This document shows positions 38,474-49,759 of a DNA stretch of 64,000 nucleotides, piece by piece. The translations under genes were made by a program, and so were the position numbers. Source of the DNA: Sophora flavescens. Lineage: Eukaryota > Streptophyta > Magnoliopsida > Fabales > Fabaceae. The notes beneath the pieces were generated by a model, which saw only the letters and a list, made by a program, of their open reading frames with translations, was not told the DNA's origin and ran no database searches. Within the stretch, counting starts at the first letter, position 1. The number at the start of each line of letters is the position of its first letter. Location of the stretch: NCBI GenBank assembly GCA_030762895.1, contig JAUPTC010000272.1, forward strand, positions 1 to 64,000, written 5' to 3'.

Positions 38474-39829
38474 GAAAATCCTAATTGAAAGCCTAAACCT
38501 AATTTTAACCCTAAACCCTAATTCAAAGCCTAAACCCTAATTTTCACCCAAAACCTAATTTTGATCCTAAACCCTAAATTTATACCAAACCCTAATTGAA
38601 CCCTTTTGTCCAAAACCCTAAATTTAACCTAACCCTAATTTTAATCCAAACCCTAAATTTTGACCTTTAACCAACCTAAATTTGACCAATAACCCTAATT
38701 TAGACCCAAAACCCTATTTCTAACCCTATTTTTGTCCCAAAACCCTATTTTTTAAACCCAAATTAAACCCTAAACCCTAATTTGATTTGGATTTGACCCA
38801 AAATAACCCCTTTAATTTTGACCCAAAACCCTAATTTGACCCAAAACCCTAATTCAAAACCCTAATTCGATCCAAAACCCTTATTGAACCCTATTTTGAC
38901 CCAACCCTTTTTACCTTATCCCTAATTTTAACGCAAAACCTAAATTCTAATCCTATTTTTGACCCAAACCTATTTTTAACTCAAAACCAAATTCAAACCC
39001 AAACCCTAAATTTGACCCAAAACCCTAATTCAAACGAAACCCTAATTTTGACCCAAAATCAAATCTTGACCCAAAACCCAAATTATAACCCAACCTAATT
39101 TTGACCCAAAACCCTAACTCACCAAACCCTATGAAAAACCTTAAAAATCTAATTGAAAGCCTAAACCCTAATTCAAAGCCTAAACCTAATTTTGACCCAA
39201 AATCCTAATTTTGATCCTAAACCTAAATTTGAACCAAAACCTAAATTTAACCATAACCTAAATTTGACCAATAACCCTAATTCTAACCCTATTTTGTCCC
39301 AAAACCCTTAACTCAAACCAACTTAATTTTCACCCAAACCCAAATTAAAACAAATTCTAACCCTAATTTAGACCCAAAACCCTAATTCTAACCCTATTTT
39401 CCAAAACCAATTTTTACTCAAACCTAATTTTACCCAAAACCTAATTTACCCAAACAAATTTACCAAAATAACCCAAACCAACCCAAACCTAATCAACCCT
39501 ATTTTGTCCCAAGACCTAAATTTAACCAAACCTAATTTTGACCAAAACCTAATTTGGACCAAAAAATGAAAACCCCTAATTGACCCAAAACCTAATAATC
39601 CAAAACCTAATTGATCCAAAACCCTAATTGAACCCTATTTTAGACCCAAAACCCATTTGAACCAGAATCGTATTTTTGAACGTAATCCCTAATTTTAACT
39701 CAAAACCTTAAATCTAATCTTGTTTGCAATACCTAATTCAAAAAACCTAATTTTGACCCAAAATCAAATTTTGACCCAAAACCCAAATTATAACCCAAAA
39801 CCCTAATTCGACAAAAACCCTATTTAAAA
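38474..39829 (+). repeat. HOR copy 29, damaged A/B junction (A 38474-about 39142, B about 39143-39829)
   Basis: Length 1,356 bp. The junction reads CCTATGAAAAACCTTAAAAATC at 39,128-39,149 and has lost TATTTTAAACCC, so the B start is approximate. Carries ATCTTGACCC near 39,063. HindIII is lost near 38,805. The B tail at 39,640-39,728 is an outlier patch with extra bases (GAACCAGAATCGTATTTTTG, then TTGAACGTAATCC). Confidence 0.83.
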
Positions 39830-41219
39830 GAAAATCCTAATTGAAAGCCTAAACCCTAATTTTAACCCTAAACCCTAATTCAAAGCCTAAACCCTAATTT
39901 TCACCCAAAATCCTAATTTTGATCCTAAACCCTAAATTTATACCAAACCCTAATTCAACCCTTTGTCCAAAACCCTAAATTTAACCCATAACCTAATTTT
40001 AATCCAAACCCTAAATTTTGACCCAAATTTAACCTAACCCTAAATTTGACCAATAACCTAATTTAGACCCAAAACCCTATTTCTAACCCTATTTTTGTCC
40101 CAAAACCCTATTTTCAAAACCCAAATTCAAACCTAAACCTAAATGAAAAAAAAATAACCAAAGCTTAATTTGACCAAAACCCTAATTTGACCCAAAACCC
40201 TAATGGAAACCTAGATCCAAAACCCTTATTAACCCTATTTTTGACCCAAAACCCATTTGAAAACCCTTGACCTATCCTAATTTTAACGAAAACCTAATTC
40301 TAATCCTATTTTGACCCAAACCCTATTTTAACTCAAAACCAAATTCAAACCCAAACCCTAAATTTGACACCTAATTCAAACCTAATTTTGACCCAAAATC
40401 AAATCTTGACCCAAAACCCAAATTATAACCAGAGCCCTAATTTTGACCCAAACCTAACCACCCAAAACCCTAATTCGACAAAACCTTATTTTAAACCCAA
40501 AATCCTAATTGATAGCCTAAACCCTAATTCAAAGCCTAAACCCTAATTTTGACCCAAAATCCTAATTTTGATCCTAAACCCTAAATTTGAACCAAAACCC
40601 TAAATTTAACCTAACCCTAAATTTGACCAATAACCCTAATTCTAACCCTATTTTTGTCCCAAAACCCTTTAACTCAAACCCGACTCCTTAATTTTCACCC
40701 AAACCCAAAATTTGACCAAAAAATTTAACCTAATTTAGACCCAAAACCCTAATTCTAACCCTATTTTCCAAAACCAATATTTTTACTCAAACCCTAATTT
40801 TGACCAAAACCTAATTTGACCCAAACAAATTTTGACCCAAATAACCAAACCCACCCCAAACCCTAATACGAACCCTATTTTTGTCCCAAGACCTAAATTT
40901 AACCAACCTAATTTTGACCCAAACCTAATTTGACCAACAAATTTTGACCCAAAACCCAAAACCCTAATTTGACCCAAACCCTAATCACCCAAAACCCTAA
41001 TTGCCCAAAATCCTAATTCGATCCAAAACCCTAATTGAACCCTATTTTTGACCCAAACCCATTTGACCAACGTATTTGACCGTAATCCCTAATTTTAACG
41101 CAAAACCTTAATTCTAATCTCACCTAATTCAAAAACCTAATTTTGACCCAAATCAAATTTTGACCCAAAACCCAAATTATAACCCAAAACCCTAATTCGA
41201 CAAAAACCCTATTTTAAAA
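39830..41219 (+). repeat. HOR copy 30 (A 39830-40497, B 40498-41219)
   Basis: Length 1,390 bp. Carries both linked variants ATCTTGACCC (about 40,403) and GATAGCC (40,510). The HindIII site is at 40161-40166 in a region where upstream words are compressed to an A-rich run (40,141-40,160). Half B is of normal length. Confidence 0.88.
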
Positions 41220-42670
41220 AAAAATCCTAATTGAAAGCCTAAACCCTAATTTTAACCCTAAACACTAATTCAAAGCCTAAACCCTAATTTTCACCCAAAA
41301 TCCTAATTTTGATCCTAAACCCTAAATTTAACCCAGAACCCTAATTCAACCCTTTTTGTCCAAAACCCTAAATTTAACCATAACCTAATTTTAATCCAAA
41401 CCCTAAATTTTGACCAAATTTAACCTAACCCTAAATTTGACCAATAACCCTAATTTAGACCCAAAACCCTATTTCTAACCCTATTTTTGTCCCAAAACCC
41501 TATTTTTACGAAACCCAAATTCAAACCCTAAACCCTAATTTTGACCTTTGCCAAAATTTTGACCCAAAATAACCCAAAGCTTTAATTTTGACCCAAAACC
41601 CTAATTTGACCCAAAACCCTAATTCGGCGCAAAACCCTAATTCGATCCAAAACCCTTATTCAACCCTATTTTTGACCCAAACCCATTTGACCCAAACCTT
41701 TTGACCCTTATCCCTAATTTTAACGCAAAACCTAAATTCTAATCCTATTTTTGACCCAAACCCTATTTTTAACCAAACCAAATTCAAACCCAAACCCTAA
41801 ATTTGACCCAAAACCCTAATTCAAACCCAAACCCTAATTTTGACCCAAAATCAAATTTTGACCCAAAACCCAAATTATAACCAGAGCCCTAATTTTGACC
41901 CAAACCCTAACTCGACCCAAAACCCTAATTCGAAAAACCTTATTTTAAACCCAAAATCCTAATTGATAGCCTAAACCCTAATTCAAAGCCTAAACCCTAA
42001 TTTTGACCCAAAATCCTAATTTTGATCCTAAACCCTAAATTTGAACCAAAACCCTAAATTTAACCCTAACCCTAAATTTGACCAATAACCCTAATTCTAA
42101 CCCTATTTTTGTCCCAAAACCTTTTAACTCAAACCCCCTTAATTTTCCTATTAATAATTTAGACCCAAAACCCTAATTCTAACCCTATTTTTCCCAAAAC
42201 CAATATTTTTACTCAAACCCTAATTTTGACCCAAAACCTAATTTGGACCCAAACAAATTTTGACCCAAAATAAAAACCCAATTACCAAACCCTAATAGAA
42301 CCCTATTTTTGTCCCAAGACCCTAAATTTAACCCAAACCTAATTTTGACCCAAAACCCTAATTTGACCCAAACAAATTTTGACCAAAAACCCAAAACCCT
42401 AATTTGACCCAAAACCCTAATCCGACCCAAAACCCCACTCGCCCAAAATCCTAATTCGATCCAAAACCCCAATTAACCCTATTTTTGACCCAAAACCCAT
42501 TTGACCGAACCGTATTTTTGACCGTAATCCCTAATTTTAACGCAAAACCTTTATCATTTTTGACCCAATACCCTAATTCAAAGAAACCTAATTTTGACCC
42601 AAAATCAAATTTTGACCCAAAACCCAAATTATAACCCAAAACCCTAATTGACAAAAACCCTATTTTAAAA
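41220..42670 (+). repeat. HOR copy 31 (A 41220-41951, B 41952-42670)
   Basis: Length 1,451 bp and well preserved. The start-word G is A. Carries AATTTAACCCAGAACCC in A (41,326-41,342) and GATAGCC at the B start, but the common ATTTTGACCC form between them. The HindIII site is at 41577-41582. Confidence 0.9.
41577..41582. other. HindIII site AAGCTT, once per HOR in half A (representative)
   Basis: AAGCTT sits in the word CCCAAAGCTTTAATTTTGAC in the middle of half A. I can read it intact in 25 of 46 copies (copies 1, 3, 8, 10, 12, 18, 20, 24-26, 28, 30-42 and 44); the others show one- to few-base changes at the same place. I did not find it in half B. Confidence 0.85.
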
Positions 42671-44090
42671 GAAAATCCTAATTGAAAGCCTAAACCCTAA
42701 TTTTAACCCTAAACCCTAATTCAAAGCCTAAACCCTAATTTTCACCCACAATCCTAATTTTGATCCTAAACCCTAAATTTATACCAAAACCCTAATTGAA
42801 CCCTTTTGTCCAAACCCTAAATTTAACCTAACCCTAATTTTAATCCAAACCCTAAATTTTGACCCTAAATTTAACCTAACCCTAAATTTGACCAATAACC
42901 CTAATTTAGACCCAAAACCCTATTTCTAACCCTATTTTTGTCCCAAAACCCTATTTTTATGAAACCCAAATTCAAACCCTAAACCCTAATTTTGACCCCC
43001 AACAAATTTTGACCCAAAATAACCCAAAGCTTTAATTTTGACCCAAAACCCTAATTCGACCCAAAACCCTAATTCTGCGCAAAACCCTAATTCGATCCAA
43101 AACCCTTATTCGAACCCTATTTTTGACCCAAACCCATTTGACCCGAACCCCTTTTGACCCTTATCCCTAATTTTAACGCAAAACCTAAATTCTAATCCTA
43201 TTTTTGACCCAAAACCCTATTTTTAACTCAAAACCAAATTCAAACCCAAAACCCTAAATTTGACCTCCTTTGACCCAAATCAATCTTGACCCAAAACCCA
43301 AATTATAACCCTGAGCCCTAATTTTGACCCAAAACCCTCCACCCAAAACCCTAATACAAAACCTTATTTTAAACCCAAAATCCTAATTGAAAGCCTAAAC
43401 CCTAATTAAAGCCTAAACCCTAATTTTGACCCAAAATCCTAATTTTGATCCTAAACCCTAAATTTGAACCAAAACCCTAAATTTAACCATAACCCTAAAT
43501 TTGACCAATAACCCTAATTCTAACCCTATTTTTGTCCCAAACCCTTTAACTCAAACCCGACTCCTTAATTTTCACCCAAACCCAAAATTTGACCCAAAAA
43601 AATTTAACCTAATTTAGACCCAAAACCTAATTTAACCCTATTTTCCCAAAACCAATATTTTACCAAACCTAATTTGACCAAACCTAATTTGACCCAAAAA
43701 TTTACCAAAATACCCAACCACCCCAAACCTTAAACCCTATTTTTGTCCCAAGACCTAAATTTAACCAACCTAATTTGACCCAAAACCTAATTTGACAAAA
43801 ATTTGAAAAACCCAAACCCTAATTCGACCCAAAACCCTAATCCACCCAAAACCCTAATTCGCCCAAAATCCCCGATCCAAAACCCCAATTGAACCCTATT
43901 TTTGACCCAAACCCATTTGACCAACCGTATTTTTGACGTAATCCTAATTTTAACGCAAAACCTTAATTCTAATCATTTTTGACCCATACCCTAATTCAAA
44001 CCAAACCCTAATTTTGACCCAAAATCAAATTTTGACCCAAAACCCAAATTATAACCCAAAACCCTAATTCGACAAAAACCCTATTTTAAA
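42671..44090 (+). repeat. HOR copy 32 (A 42671-43375, B 43376-44090)
   Basis: Length 1,420 bp. The HindIII site is at 43027-43032. A block of about 40 bp is missing late in half A: AAATTTGACCTCCTTTGACC at 43,256-43,275 joins words that are normally separated by the CCCTAATTCAAACCC segment. The ATCTTGACCC variant follows at about 43,283. Confidence 0.88.
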
Positions 44091-45508
44091 GAAAATCCTA
44101 ATTGAAAGCCTAAACCCTAATTTTAACCCTAAACCCTAATTCAAAGCCTAAACCCTAATTTTCACCCAAAATCCTAATTTTGATCCTAAACCCTAAATTT
44201 ATACCAAAACCTAATTAACCCTTTTTGTCCAAAACCCTAAATTTACCCTAACCCTAATTTTAATCCAAACCCCTAAATTTTGACCCTTTAACCAAACCCT
44301 AAATTTGACCAATAACCCTAATTTAGACCCAAAACCCTATTTCTAACCCTATTTTTGTCCCAAAACCCTATTTTTATGAAAACCCAAATTCAAACCCTAA
44401 ACCCTAATTTTGACTTGAACAATTTTGACCCAAAATAACCCAAAGCTTAATTTTGACCCAAAACCCTAATTCGACCCAAAACCCTAATAGCAAACCCTAA
44501 TTCGATCCAAAACCCTTATTCGAACCCTATTTTTGACCCAAACCCATTTGACCAAACCCTTTTGACCCTTATCCCTAATTTTAACGCAAAACCTAAATTC
44601 TAATCCTATTTTTGACCCAAAACCCTATTTTTAAACAAACCAAATTCAAACCCAAACCCTAAATTTGACCCAAAACCCTAATTCAAACCCAAACCTAATT
44701 TTGACCCAAAATCAAATTTTGACCCAAAACCCAAATTATAACCCTGAGCCTAATTTTGACCCAAAACCCTAACTCGACCCAAAACCCTAATTCGACAAAA
44801 CCTTATTTTAAACCCAAAATCCTAATTGAAAGCCTAAACCCTAATTCAAAGCCTCCTAATTTTGACCCAAAATCCTAATTTTGATCCTAAACCCTAAATT
44901 TGAACCAAAACCCTAAATTTAACCTAACCCTAAATTTGACCAATAACCCTAATTCTAACCCTATTTTTGTCCCAAAACTTTTAACTCAAACCCACTTAAT
45001 TTTCACCCAAACCCATTTGACCCAAAAATTTAACCTAATTTAGACCCAAACCCTAATTTAACCCTATTTTTCAAAACCAATATTTTTACTCAAACCTAAT
45101 TTTGACCCAAAACCTAATTTGGACCCAAAAATTTTACAAAATAACAACCCACCAAACCCTAATAGAACCCTATTTTTGTCCCAAGACCTATCTTTTTGAC
45201 CCAAACCTATTTGAAACTTTTGACCCAAAACCCAAAACCCTAATTCGACCCAAAACCCTAATCACCCAAAAACCCCACTCGCCCAAAATCCTAATTGATC
45301 CAAAACCCCAATTAACCCTATTTTTGACCCAAACCCATTTGACCCAAACCGTATTTTGACCGTAATCCCTAATTTTAACCAAAACCTAATTCTAATCTTT
45401 TGACCCAAACCTAATTCAAACCCAAACCTAATTTTGACCCAAAATCAAATTTTGACCCAAAACCCAAATTATAACCCAAAACCCTAAGACAAAAACCCTA
45501 TTTTAAAA
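44091..45508 (+). repeat. HOR copy 33 (A 44091-44814, B 44815-45508)
   Basis: Length 1,418 bp. The HindIII site is at 44443-44448. In half B CAAAGCC is followed directly by TCCTAATTTT (44,847-44,863), a small deletion of the CTAAACCC word. The third quarter of B (45,120-45,230) is compressed. Confidence 0.88.
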
Positions 45509-46950
45509 GAAAATCCTAATTAAAGCCTAAACCCTAATTTTAACCCTAAACCCTAATTCAAAGCCTAAACCCTAATTTTCACCCAAAATCCTAATTTTGA
45601 TCCTAAACCCTAAATTTATACCAAACCCTAATTCAACCCTTTTGTCCAAAACCCTAAATTTAACCTAACCCTAATTTTAATCCAACCCTAAATTTTGACC
45701 CTAAATTTAACCTAACCCTAAATTTGACCAATAACCTAATTTAGACCCAAAACCCTATTTCTAACCCTATTTTTGTCCCAAAACCCTAAAAACCCAAATT
45801 AAACCTAAACCCTAATTTTGACCAAACCAAATTTTGACCCAAAATAACCCAAAGCTTTAATTTTGACCCAAAACCCTAATTCACCCAAAACCCTAATTCG
45901 GCGCAAAACCCTAATTCGATCCAAAACCCTTATTCAACCCTATTTTTGACCCAAACCCATTTGACCTAACCCTTTGACCCTTATCCCTAATTTTAACGCA
46001 AAACCTAAATTTAATCCTATTTTTGACCCAAAACCCTATTTTTAACTCAAAACCAAATTCAAACCCAAACCCTAAATTTGAACCAAAACCCTAATTAGAA
46101 CCCGAAACCCTAATTTTTACCCAAACTCGAAATTTTGACCCAAATCCCAAATTATAACCCTGAGCCCTAATTTTGACCCAAAACCCTAACTCTGACACAA
46201 AACCCTAATTCTGACAAAAAACCTTATTTTAAACCCAAAATCCTAATTGATAGCCTAAACCCTAATTCAAAGCCTAAACCCTAATTTTGACCCAAAATAC
46301 TAATTTTGATCCTAAACCCTAAATTTGAACCAAAACCCTAAATTTAACCTAACCCTAAATTTGACCAATAACCCTAATTCTAACCCTATTTTTGTCCCAA
46401 AACCCTTTTAACTCAAACCCGACTCCTTAATTTTCACCCAAACCCAAATTTGACCCAACAAATTCTAACCCTAATTTAGACCCAAAACCCTAATTCTAAC
46501 CCTATTTTTGCCCCAAAACCAATATTTTTACTCAAACCCTAATTTTGACCCAAACCCTAATTTGGACCCAAACAAATTTTGACAATACCCCCCCCCCAAA
46601 CCCTAATACAACCCTATTTTTGTCCCAAGACCAAATTTAACCTAACCTAATTTTGACCCAAAACCTAATTTGACCCAAAAAATTTTGACCCAACCAAACC
46701 TAACCCAAACCCTAATCACCCAAAACCCTAATTTGCCCAAAATCCTAATTGATCCAAAACCCCCCTATTTTTGACCCAAACCCATTTGACCTAACCGTAT
46801 TTTGACCGTAATCCTAATTTTAACGAAACCTAATTCTAATCTTTTTGACCCAAACCCTAATTCAAACCAAACCTAATTTTGACCCAAAATCAAATTTTGA
46901 CCCAAAACCCAAATTATAACCCAAACCCTAAAAAAAACCCTATTTTAAAA
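45509..46950 (+). repeat. HOR copy 34 (A 45509-46235, B 46236-46950)
   Basis: Length 1,442 bp. The HindIII site is at 45852-45857. The stretch 46,080-46,250 is an expanded-looking patch holding AACCCGAAACCC, ACTCGAAATTTT, CCCTGAGCCC, CTCTGACAC and TTCTGACAAAAAACC, most of which are shortened in other copies. B carries GATAGCC. A run of ten C at 46588-46597 stands where neighbours have CCCAAACCC-type words. Confidence 0.88.
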
Positions 46951-48349
46951 GAAAATCCTAATTGAAAGCCTAAACCCTAATTTTAACCCTAAACCCTAAT
47001 TCAAAGCCTAAACCCTAATTTTCACCCAAAATCCTAATTTTGATCCTAAACCCTAAATTTATACCAAAACCCTAATTAACCCTTTTGTCCAAAACCCTAA
47101 ATTTAACCTAACCCTAATTTTAATCCAAACCCCTAAATTTTGCCTAAATTTAACCGAACCCTAAATTTGACCAATAACCCTAATTTAGACCCAAAACCCT
47201 ATTTCTAACCCTATTTTTGTCCCAAACCCTATTTTAAACCCAAATTCAAACCCTACCCTATTATTTGACAAAAAATTTGGACCCAAAATAACCCAAAGCT
47301 TAATTTTGACCCAAAACCCTAATTGACCAAAACCCTAAGCGCAAAACCCTAATTCGATCCAAAACCCTTATTCAACCCTATTTTTGACCCAAAACCCATT
47401 TGACCGGAACCCTTTTGACCCTTATCCCTAATTTTAACGCAAAACCTAAATTCTAATCCTATTTTTGACCCAAAACCCTATTTTTAACTCAAAAACCAAA
47501 TTCAAACCCAAAACCCTAAATTTGACCCAAAACCCTAATTCAAACCCGAAACCCTAATTTTGACCCAAAATCGAAATTTTGACCCAAAACCCAAATTATA
47601 ACTCAGAGCCCTAATTTTGACCCAAAACCCTAACTCTGACCCAAAATCCTAATTGATAGCCTAAACCCTAATTCAAAGCCTAAACCCTAATTTTGACCCA
47701 AAATCCTAATTTTGATCCTAAACCCTAAATTTGAACCAAAACCCTAAATTTAACCCAGAACCCTAAATTTGACCAATAACCCTAATTCTAACCCTATTTT
47801 TGTCCCAAAACCCTTTAACTCAACCGACTCTTAATTTTCACCAAACCCAATTTGACCAAAAATTTAACCCTAATTTAGACCCAAAACCCTAATTCTAACC
47901 CTATTTTTGCCCAAAACCAATATTTTACTCAACCTAATTTTGACCCAAAACCTAATTTGGACCCAAACAAATTTTACCAAATACCAAACCCTTACCAAAC
48001 CTAATAGAACCTATTTTTGTCCCAAACCTAAATTTAACCTAACCCTAATTTTGACCCAAACCTAATTTGACCAAATTTTGACCCAAACCCAAACCTAATT
48101 TGACCCAAACCCTAATCACCCAAAACTAATTGCCCAAAATCCTATTCGATCCAAACCCCAATTCAACCCTATTTTGACCCAAACCCATTTGACCCTAACC
48201 GTATTTTTGACCGTAATCCCTAATTTTAACGCAAAACCTTAATTCTAATCATTTTTGACCCCCAATTCAAACCTAATTTTGACCCAAAATCAAATTTTGA
48301 CCCAAAACCCAAATTATAACCCAAACCCTATTAAAACCCTATTTTAAAA
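46951..48349 (+). repeat. HOR copy 35, junction deletion (A 46951-47641, B 47642-48349)
   Basis: Length 1,399 bp. At 47,633-47,650 CTCTGACCC runs straight into CAAAATCCTAATTGATAGCC, so a segment of about 37 bp with the TTCTGACAAAAAACC and CTTATTTTAAA words is missing. Just before it, 47,480-47,630 is unusually complete (AACCCGAAACCC, ATCGAAATTTT, ACTCAGAGCCC). The HindIII site is at 47296-47301. Confidence 0.9.
47642..47780 (+). repeat. Opening block of half B (representative, copy 35)
   Basis: Half B opens like half A but lacks the TTTTAACCCTAAACCC insert, so only one CAAAGCC word separates GAAAGCC (here GATAGCC) from the TTTTGACCCAAAATCC word. It then has TTTGAACC where A has TTTATACC. The shared order of words shows the two halves arose by duplication of one ancestral segment of about 0.7 kb. 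Confidence 0.82.
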
Positions 48350-49759
48350 AGAAATCCTAATTGAAAGCCTAAACCCTAATTTTAACCCTAAACCCTAATT
48401 CAAAGCCTAAACCCTAATTTTCACCCAAAATCCTAATTTTGATCCTAAACCCTAAATTTATACCAAACCCTAATTCAACCCTTTTTGTCCAAAACCCTAA
48501 ATTTAACCCTAACCCTAATTTTAATCCAAACCCTAAATTTTGACCCAAATTATTAACCCTAAATTTGACCAATAACCCTAATTTAGACCCAAAACCCTAT
48601 TTCTAACCCTATTTTTGTCCCAAAACCCTTTTTTTACAAAACCAAATTAACCTAAACCTAATTAAAATTGAAATTCCAAAATAACCCAAAGCTTAATTTT
48701 GACCAAAACCCTAATTGACCCAAAACCTAAGGAAAACCAATCGATCCAAAACCCTTATTCAACCCTATTGCAAACCCATTTGACAATTTTTGACCCTTAT
48801 CCCTAATTTTAACCAAAACCTAAATTCTAATCCTATTTTTGACCCAAACCCTATTTTAACAAACCAAATTCAAACCCAAACCCTAAATTTGACCCAAAAC
48901 CCTAATTCAAACGAAACCCTAATTTTGACCCAAAATCAAATTTGACCCAAAACCCAAATTATAACCGAGCCTAATTTTGACCCAAAACCCTAACTCACCC
49001 AAAACCCTAACTGAAAAACCTTTTTTTAATCCCAAAATCCTAATTGAAAGCCTAAACCCTAATTCAAAGCCTAAACCCTAATTTTGACCCAAAATCCTAA
49101 TTTTGATCCTAAACCCTAAATTTTAACGAAAACCCTAAATTTAACCCATAACCCTAAATTTGACCAATAACCCTAATTCTAACCCTATTTTTGTCCCAAA
49201 ACCCTTGTTTAACTCAAACCCGACTCCTTAATTTTCACCCAAACCCAAATTTGACCCCAATTCTAATTTAGACCCAAACCTAATTCTAACCCTATTTTGC
49301 CCCAAAACCAATATTTTACCAAACCTAATTTGACCAAAACCTAATTTGACCCAAAAATTTTGACAAATACCAAACCCAAACCTAATAGAACCTATTTTTG
49401 TCCCAAGACCTAAATTTAACCAACCCTATTTTGACCCAAAACCCTAATTTGACCAAACCAAATTTTGACCCAAACCCAAACCCTAATTGACCCAAAACCC
49501 TAATCCACCCAAAACCCTAATGCCCAAAATCCTAATTCGATCCAAAACCCTAATTCAACCCTATTTTTGACCCAAAACCCATTTGACCCATAACCGTATT
49601 TTTGACCGTAATCCCTAATTTTAACGCAAAACCTTAATTCTAATCTTTTTGACCCAATACCTAATTCAACCGAAACCTAATTTTGACCCAAAATCAAATT
49701 TTGACCCAAAACCCAAATTATAACCCAAAACCCTAATTCGACAAAACCCTATTTTAAAA
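48350..49759 (+). repeat. HOR copy 36 (A 48350-49032, B 49033-49759)
   Basis: Length 1,410 bp. The HindIII site is at 48689-48694. The junction has a T-rich change (CCTTTTTTTAATCCC at 49,019-49,033). Early in B it shares TTTTAACGAAAACCC and CCCATAACCC with copy 23. The B tail element is complete (49593-49615). Confidence 0.88.
49593..49615 (+). repeat. ACCGTA...GACCGTA element, B-specific tail (representative, copy 36)
   Basis: A short non-telomeric element in which ACCGTA occurs twice, separated by TTTTTG, then AATCC. It recurs near the end of half B in most right-hand copies (for example near 42,513, 53,885, 55,309 and 58,199) and in reduced form in the left-hand copies. At the matching place half A has CCCTTTTTGACCCTTATCC, so the element is diagnostic for B. 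No known binding site is recognised in it. Confidence 0.75.
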
